A program made the translations under genes and the position numbers. Below are positions 5,728 to 8,483 of a DNA stretch of 8,483 bases, one piece after another. Numbering within the stretch: the stretch's first letter is position 1; each line of letters opens with the position of its first letter. Source of the DNA: Candidatus Spyradosoma merdigallinarum (lineage in GTDB: Bacteria > Verrucomicrobiota > Verrucomicrobiia > Opitutales > UBA953). The notes under the pieces were generated by a model, which ran no database searches, had not been told where the DNA came from, and saw only the letters and a list, made by a program, of their open reading frames with translations. The DNA lies in NCBI GenBank assembly GCA_018713755.1, contig DVOG01000123.1:1-8483 (forward strand), given 5' to 3'.

Positions 5728-6671
5728 CTGCCTCCGGAAGAAACGGCGCGCGCGTAAGCGTCCACGCCGTCGGCGATGCCGAGCGCGATGCGTTCCCGCC
5801 CGTTGCGCGTCGCGATGAGCGCCGTGTCCGACGCGTTGGTCAGGAAGCCGCATTCGACGAGCGCGCCCGGACATTTCAGCGTGCGCAGCACGGCGAAATT
5901 GGCGTATTTCACGCCGCGGTCCTCCGCGTCGGTTTTCGCGACGAGCGCGGAATGCAGCTTGAACGCGAAGAGCGTGTTCAGCGCGTCCGCGCCGTTCCCG
6001 ATGTCCGCCTTCTTTTTCGGCTTGCCGCCGGCGTCCGCCGTGGAAGCTTCGCCGACGGGCGTCAGCGCGAACGTCTCGACGCCGCGCGCGCTCGCCGACG
6101 CCGCCGCATTGAGATGGATGCTCACGAAAAGATCCGCCTTCCAGCCGTTGGCGCGCGCCGGGCGCTCGCTCAGCTCCAGCGTCGCGTCGCCGGCGCGCGT
6201 CATCATCACGACGTAGCCGCGCTGCCGGAGAATCCGCGCCGCGCGCTGCGCGATGTCGAACGCGTAAGTTTTCTCATGCATCCCGCGTTTGTTGATTTTT
6301 CCGGGATCGCGTCCGCCGTGACCGGGATCGAGCGCGATGCGCCGCGGGAACGGCCGGCGCGGCGGAGAAACGATCGGCTCGATGCGCTTTTCCCAGTCGC
6401 GCTTCTTCACGAAAAATTTCTCGTGGTCGAAGCTCGCCGCGTGCCCGAAATAGACGCGCGTGCCGTTCACGAGGGCGAAGCGCCGCCGGTCCTGAATCTC
6501 GACGCGCGTGCCGCCCTTGCGCCAAACGCCGACGCCGCGTTCCCGCGACTGGTTTTTCCCGAAACCTTCCTTGCGGATTTCCGTGTCGAAGTTGACGACC
6601 TGCGCGCGCGCCGCCGGCGCGCAAAACAGCGCGCCGATCAGGACGAACAGCATTGTCGCGAAGAAACGCAT
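5724..6671 (-). CDS. Exported N-acetylmuramoyl-L-alanine amidase (Amidase_3, AmiC-like)
   Basis: Zinc amidase that cuts the bond between N-acetylmuramic acid and L-alanine in peptidoglycan, in the periplasm. The 315-residue protein begins with a signal peptide (MRFFATMLFVLIGALFCAPAARA, likely cut after ARA at 23). Residues about 25-105 form a small N-terminal domain with LVNGTRVYFG and FFVKKRDWEKRIEPI, somewhat like copper amine oxidase-type N-terminal domains. The catalytic domain (110-310) has DPGHGGRDPG with His118, Glu133 in MHEKTYAF, His186 in SIHLNA as zinc ligands, and the catalytic Glu273 in VECGFLTN. The ATG at 6671 is chosen for the signal peptide; the frame is open to 7037, but upstream sequence has no family features. 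No ribosome site is seen. It overlaps murJ by ATGA, linking peptidoglycan cleavage and precursor export in one operon. Confidence 0.93.
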   Translation of the reverse strand: MRFFATMLFVLIGALFCAPAARAQVVNFDTEIRKEGFGKNQSRERGVGVWRKGGTRVEIQDRRRFALVNGTRVYFGHAASFDHEKFFVKKRDWEKRIEPIVSPPRRPFPRRIALDPGHGGRDPGKINKRGMHEKTYAFDIAQRAARILRQRGYVVMMTRAGDATLELSERPARANGWKADLFVSIHLNAAASASARGVETFALTPVGEASTADAGGKPKKKADIGNGADALNTLFAFKLHSALVAKTDAEDRGVKYANFAVLRTLKCPGALVECGFLTNASDTALIATRNGRERIALGIADGVDAYARAVSSGGR

Positions 6672-6807
6672 GGGATTTTGCGCGCAGTATGCCCGTTCGC
6701 CGCCCGCGGCGCAAAGCAAAAGAAGCGTTTCCGCCGCGTTCGCGCGCAATTCCTTGTTTGCCCGGCGGCGGAAAACTGCGTTAATCTCGAAAAAGCATCC
6801 GAAAAAC

Positions 6808-7008
6808 ATGACGACATCCGCTTCCGATTTCTTCGAACGCCAGGAAGCCGCGCGGCGCGCGACGCGGCGGCTCGTGCTGTGGTTTTCGCTCGGCGTGGCG
6901 GGAACGCTGATCGTCATCGGCTTCATCAGCCGCCTCTTCGCGCAAATCATCCAAGCGGCGATTTCCCGCCACCGGGAACGCCTCGCCGCCGCCTTTTTCA
7001 CGAGATAA
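6808..7008 (+). CDS. Small membrane protein matching the N-terminus of the neighbouring M48-type protein
   Basis: A 66-residue open frame starting MTTSASDFFERQEAARRATR. Residues 6-33 match the M48-type protein at 8146 at 23 of 28 positions by hand count, and the DNA is clearly related (long shared stretches such as the GCGCGACGCGGCG block). A basic, probably cytoplasmic start is followed by one hydrophobic segment (about 22-44) and a short charged tail (SRHRERLAAAFFTR) ending in TAA. The peptidase part is absent. It could be a decayed partial duplication or a functional stand-alone membrane module; the clean start, intact frame and synonymous differences from the other copy favour some period of selection as protein. 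It is divergent from the amidase. No ribosome binding site or clear promoter was found. Confidence 0.65.
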   Translation: MTTSASDFFERQEAARRATRRLVLWFSLGVAGTLIVIGFISRLFAQIIQAAISRHRERLAAAFFTR

Positions 7009-7071
7009 ATCGCCGCCGCCGGAAAAAGAAAGCGCATTTTCCCCGCCGCCGAGCTTCAGCTCGTAATAAAC

Positions 7072-7097
7072 AAGGGCGTTCCCGCGGGAACGCCCTT
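7072..7097 (-). terminator. Perfect 26-nt palindrome, likely terminator of the PEP-CTERM gene
   Basis: The 26 nt are fully self-complementary and form an 11-bp stem (AAGGGCGTTCC with GGAACGCCCTT) around a CGCG loop. The core is CGTTCCCGCGGGAACG, the same inverted motif pair as at 2249-2264. It lies between the small membrane gene and the convergent PEP-CTERM gene. Read leftwards it is followed by TTGTTTATT, a T-rich tail that fits intrinsic termination of the PEP-CTERM transcript. Read rightwards the T tract is poor. Confidence 0.65.
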
Positions 7098-7156
7098 CTC
7101 GAATGCGCGAAAGCAAAGAATCTCCTCGATTTCAGCGCACCGCGTCAGTTTTTTCT

Positions 7157-7915
7157 TCAGCGACGCCGACGGCGTACCGCCGCAAGCCCCAAAACGCCCA
7201 GTCCGACAGCCGCCGCGAACGCGGACGGTTCGGGAAGAATCCCCGCCTTCGTGATGGAGATCGTCGTAAGCAATCCTTCCGGCGCGGCGTTATAGATCGT
7301 CTCGTTCGTGAATTTCGAAAAATTGAGCGTCGTGACGACGTTGTCGTCTCTATGCGCGTCAAAGGTAATCTGACTCCCGGCCGACGGCGAAAACACCCAA
7401 TAGTCATTTCCGTCCTGAGCGTCCGTGTCGTTCACATACTGCAGCGTGAAGCCGAAGGTGATCGGCGTTTCTTCCGAAATCGTTCCCGGGACGCCGGAGA
7501 AGGAAATATTCGTCAGCTTATCATTATCCGCGCTGTTCGGATTGTACTGCCATTTGTTTATCTGCAGCTCGATGTAACTGTCGTTCGGTCTGTAATAGAC
7601 GCGGAAACTGTCGTCTCCGGGTCGGGATAAGTCGTAAATGTCCCCGCTTGCGGATCCCATGGCGGCGATGGGCGTGATTGCGCCGTTTTGCACCCACGGG
7701 CTGACTGTCGACGTGAATTCGACGGTCAGCGTGAAGCTTTCCCCTCCGGAAATCGCCGCCGAACCGAGATCGTCGAACGTGAACGTTCCGGACGCCGAAG
7801 TCGTATAGGTGACATTTCCGCCGCCGGCGTCAGTGATGTTCCAAACCGGCGTGGCGCCGTAAGCGCAAAGCCCACCCAGGGCGGTTAATGACAATAATGA
7901 TATGGTCGTTTTCAT
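7157..7915 (-). CDS. PEP-CTERM sorting domain-containing exported protein
   Basis: A 252-residue secreted or surface protein. The signal peptide is MKTTISLLSLTALGGLCAYGA (1-21). The body (22-220) is rich in Thr, Ser, Gly, Asn and Asp, beta-like, and contains no motif I recognise. The C-terminus is a PEP-CTERM signal: PEP at 228-230, a hydrophobic helix (FAAAVGLGVLGLAAV) and five terminal arginines. In this system an exosortase recognises the signal and processes the protein at the membrane during export, often for biofilm or polysaccharide-linked surface proteins; the exosortase is not in the window. Codon use is less extreme in GC than its neighbours, and only one copy of the iterated motif core is present (about 7483), both suggesting a distinct or faster-evolving history. 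Its job is otherwise unknown. Confidence 0.85.
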   Translation of the reverse strand: MKTTISLLSLTALGGLCAYGATPVWNITDAGGGNVTYTTSASGTFTFDDLGSAAISGGESFTLTVEFTSTVSPWVQNGAITPIAAMGSASGDIYDLSRPGDDSFRVYYRPNDSYIELQINKWQYNPNSADNDKLTNISFSGVPGTISEETPITFGFTLQYVNDTDAQDGNDYWVFSPSAGSQITFDAHRDDNVVTTLNFSKFTNETIYNAAPEGLLTTISITKAGILPEPSAFAAAVGLGVLGLAAVRRRRR

Positions 7916-7955
7916 GGTGTATTGAACTTAGAGATGAATATGTAAGAATTTTCGA

Positions 7956-8004
7956 AAACGGGAGCCGGATGCGGGTTTGCGTTCGGCGACCCCGTTTAAT
8001 TATG
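7956..8004 (-). promoter_or_regulatory. Candidate -10 box and 5' stem-loop of the PEP-CTERM transcript
   Basis: On the minus strand CATAAT (7999-8004) resembles a -10 box, and a 12-nt T run (8015-8026) lies upstream where a -35 or UP-like element would be. Just downstream, AAACGGG and CCCGTTT (7991-7997 with 7956-7962) form 7-bp arms, with an inner GCCG/CGGC stem. The mRNA would thus begin at or near a 42-nt stem-loop, about 40 nt before the ATG at 7915. Promoter and structure are both by eye. Confidence 0.3.
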
Positions 8005-8145
8005 GAGTCTATCGAAAAAAAAAAAACGACTGCAAGCATTTTCTTTCTCGGAATCGCCGGCGCGCGTTTCCCCCGGGAAGAGCGGAATTCTGTGTTCCCA
8101 TGACGGGGAAAATCTGAAAAGATGGAGAGAAAACAAGACAGGAAA

Positions 8146-8483
8146 ATGGCGGTTTCGAGTTCCGATTTTTTTGAACGGCAGGAAAAAGCGCGCCGCGCGA
8201 CGCGGCGTCTTGTGTTTTGGTTCGCGTTCGGTCTCGCGGGAACGGCGGCGGCGGTTTATTTCCTTGTGATTTTCGCGCTGAAGGCGTCCGGCTGTTATGA
8301 TGCTTCGTCCGCTTCGCTGTGGGACCCGAAGACGGCGGCATGCGTCTTCGCGGGAACGCTGATGGTCGTCGGGGGCGCGAGTCTGGTGAAATCGCGTGAG
8401 TTCGGCTCTTCCGCCGGAGCGGACGTCGCGCGCCAGCTCGGCGGGCGGGAAGTTTCCCCCGACGCCTCCCGCCCCGACGAGCG
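8146..8483 (+). CDS. M48-family metallopeptidase-like membrane protein, N-terminal part (runs off the right edge)
   Basis: The 112 visible codons start MAVSSSDFFERQEKARRATR, with two hydrophobic helices (about 21-47 and 64-82) and then GADVARQLGGREVSPDASRPDE. From memory, verrucomicrobial and proteobacterial proteins with an M48 (HtpX/STE24-like) peptidase domain begin with an FF-RQ--ARR segment, two membrane helices, and a Q-LGGR-V-P-----P-ER linker just before the peptidase. The zinc motif HExxH would lie beyond the window, so catalysis is unproven. The ATG at 8146 is preferred because AGGA lies just upstream and the start aligns with the small paralogue; an in-frame ATG at 8122 would add eight charged residues. 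The 6-28 segment is duplicated at 6808-7008. Confidence 0.75.
   Translation, partial: MAVSSSDFFERQEKARRATRRLVFWFAFGLAGTAAAVYFLVIFALKASGCYDASSASLWDPKTAACVFAGTLMVVGGASLVKSREFGSSAGADVARQLGGREVSPDASRPDE

Larger units (their letters stand above)
409..8358. repeat. Dispersed iterated 9-mer GCGGGAACG / CGTTCCCGC
   Basis: By hand count the core CGGGAAC/GTTCCCG occurs about 40 times, roughly 20 in each orientation, most extended to GCGGGAACG. Examples: 409-417, 445-452, 589-596, 609-617, 668-675, 815-822, 973-980, 1001-1009, 1419-1427, 1615-1623, the pairs in 2249-2264 and 7076-7091, 6898-6906, 8236-8244 and 8350-8358. Copies lie within genes on both strands and encode different residues (R-S-R in RuvB, A-G-T in the M48 protein, G-N in RuvB and MurJ), so codon usage for one dipeptide does not explain them. 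At about 65% GC a given 7-mer of this composition would be expected only about twice in both orientations. The lpxC fragment has none and the PEP-CTERM gene only one. Confidence 0.85.

Noticed and set aside
4012..5757. Very long plus-strand open frame (581 residues) opposite murJ
   Set aside because: It is extremely Arg/Glu/Ala-rich, shows no family features, and is antisense to an unmistakable murJ; open antisense frames are expected at this GC.
6672..7037. N-terminal extension of the amidase by 122 residues
   Set aside because: A good signal peptide starts at 6671, and the extension overlaps the small membrane gene on the other strand.
5952..7295. Plus-strand open frame of 447 residues across the amidase and small membrane gene
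   Set aside because: Antisense to the amidase, Arg-rich, and out of frame with the small membrane protein, which has a real homologue in the window.
409..8358. CRISPR array or tandem repeat as explanation for the recurring GTTCCCG motif
   Set aside because: Copies are irregularly spaced, in both orientations, inside conserved genes, with no spacer-repeat structure.

Overview
The window looks like chromosomal DNA from a high-GC, Gram-negative bacterium of the PVC group, most likely Verrucomicrobiota (perhaps Opitutales-like). Support: an lpxC start (outer-membrane lipid A), murJ and a periplasmic amidase (peptidoglycan), a protein ending in a PEP-CTERM sorting signal, and an M48-family protein starting with an SDFFERQE-type N-terminus that I associate with this phylum. 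The phylum is inferred from protein style; there is no rRNA gene in the window.

Layout. 1-294 (-): 5' part of lpxC, running off the left edge. 295-470: divergent promoter region. 471-1061 (+): GNAT acetyltransferase. 1061-1108: a hairpin with T runs on both sides, probably a bidirectional terminator shared with the convergent ruvB (1108-2175, -). 2176-2319: divergent regulatory region with a perfect 16-nt palindrome and a good sigma70-like promoter that may give a leaderless mRNA. 2320-2885 (+): toxin-antitoxin pair, an AbrB/MazE-like antitoxin overlapping a Doc/Fic-type toxin by ATGA. The toxin frame is cut by an in-frame TAA and reads on for 28 more family-like codons to 2972. 2991-4025 (-): PLP-dependent low-specificity threonine aldolase. 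4099-5727 (-): murJ, lipid II flippase. 5724-6671 (-): exported N-acetylmuramoyl-L-alanine amidase, overlapping murJ by ATGA. 6808-7008 (+): a 66-residue membrane protein matching the N-terminus of the M48 protein at the right edge. 7157-7915 (-): PEP-CTERM surface or secreted protein. 8146-8483 (+): start of an M48-family metallopeptidase-like membrane protein, cut by the right edge.

How the genes relate. Most of the window is cell-envelope work (lipid A synthesis, lipid II flipping, peptidoglycan cleavage, surface-protein sorting, possibly membrane proteolysis) plus housekeeping (ruvB, threonine aldolase). The amidase and murJ form a translationally coupled pair, with the aldolase possibly co-transcribed behind them. 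The accessory element is the toxin-antitoxin module.

The most unusual signal is at sequence level. The 9-mer GCGGGAACG (reverse CGTTCCCGC; core CGGGAAC/GTTCCCG) occurs about 40 times by hand count, in both orientations, in nearly every gene and in different reading frames. Twice it is paired head to head as the perfect palindrome CGTTCCCGCGGGAACG in intergenic DNA, once inside a terminator-like hairpin. This resembles DNA uptake sequences or HIP1-type iterated motifs known from unrelated bacteria. No rRNA, tRNA, CRISPR array, insertion sequence or prophage was seen.
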